A DNA stretch of 64,000 nucleotides from Sunxiuqinia sp963677175 (GTDB lineage: Bacteria; Bacteroidota; Bacteroidia; Bacteroidales; Prolixibacteraceae). A program made the position numbers and the translations under genes. Every line of letters begins with the position of its first letter. Position 1 is the stretch's first letter. This document shows positions 63,929 through 64,000 of the stretch, piece after piece. The stretch spans positions 248,001 through 312,000 of the forward strand of contig CAXXES010000006.1 of NCBI GenBank assembly GCA_963677175.2. Reading direction: 5' to 3'. The notes under the pieces are model-generated. The model was not told where the DNA came from, made no database searches, and saw only the letters and a program-made list of their open reading frames with translations.

Positions 63929-64000
63929 ATGGCAGGCAGTTCGCCAAACCAGAACCAGAAATCCCACTACAATCCTTTACCGGTGACGCTGGTTGATATC
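63929..64000 (+). CDS. start of a CDS cut by the window end (uncertain)
   Basis: An open frame begins with ATG 63929 (MAGSSPNQNQKSHYNPLPVT then LVDI) and runs off the window. It begins 10 bp after the small ORF. Only 24 codons are visible, so no function can be given. Confidence 0.3.
   Translation, partial: MAGSSPNQNQKSHYNPLPVTLVDI

Overview
The window looks like chromosomal DNA of a free-living or host-independent Bacteroidota, probably of the Marinilabiliales/Prolixibacteraceae type. Evidence is the SusC/SusD pair with its ECF sigma and FecR anti-sigma genes, a GH109 enzyme, a NagB/PIG-L fusion, a 7TM-AraC regulator, promoters of the Bacteroidota TTG-N19-TAnnTTTG type, and the lack of Shine-Dalgarno sequences. 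The genus is inference; the phylum is well supported.

Layout. 0-6 kb is a mobile, eroded stretch. It holds an IS630-type element with both ends and a TA duplication, a DtxR/MntR-type regulator, a Schlafen-AlbA_2/ATPase regulator with an LQHE microsatellite, gene remnants and an IS701-like element. 6.4-8 kb holds a divergent oxyR-dps pair. 8-12.3 kb pairs a GH15 enzyme divergently with a fused trehalose-6-phosphate synthase/phosphatase. 12.4-15.1 kb holds a MORN-repeat protein and xseA-xseB. 15.8-16.5 kb has a DUF6261-like gene. 16.5-29.7 kb is one polysaccharide-utilisation locus on the minus strand: ECF sigma, FecR, SusC, SusD, a CE1 esterase, a broken CE1 esterase, GH3, a carboxylesterase and a GH3 remnant. 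29.8-36 kb carries glutathione-type synthesis genes (ATP-grasp ligase, glutamate-cysteine ligase) followed by a heterodimeric ABC exporter. 36-39.6 kb is a small stress cluster (UspA-like, SpoIIAA-like, a broken dihydrolipoamide dehydrogenase, a baeRF-like protein). A secreted GH2 enzyme, the feo ferrous-iron operon (with a 44-residue FeoB-associated gene) and an amino-sugar cluster follow: GH109 divergent from nagB-PIG-L, a hexosamine kinase-like gene and a CBM9-like gene. Then come tRNA-Phe, an M16 peptidase, an O-methyltransferase, an [FeFe] hydrogenase, a 7TM-AraC/CPBP protease/TonB receptor group, a beta-propeller protein, an anti-sigma/ECF pair, and a repeat-rich non-coding end.

The most unusual signal is four intergenic arrays of short degenerate tandem repeats at 6.2, 15.3, 41.9 and 59.6 kb. 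They do not share sequence. Three keep a period of 21 bp and the fourth keeps 41 bp (close to two and four helical turns). Repeat units contain dyads, two arms of one array are inverted about a central palindrome, and the 41-bp array lies just upstream of the DUF6261-like gene. Three arrays sit, or appear to have sat, between convergent genes. They are not CRISPR and not credible genes.

A second theme is decay. Three enzyme genes (GH3, CE1, lpd) survive as fragments, two of them with N- and C-terminal parts joined across internal deletions. REP-like palindromic intergenic repeats recur at 42.2 kb and 62.6-63.5 kb.
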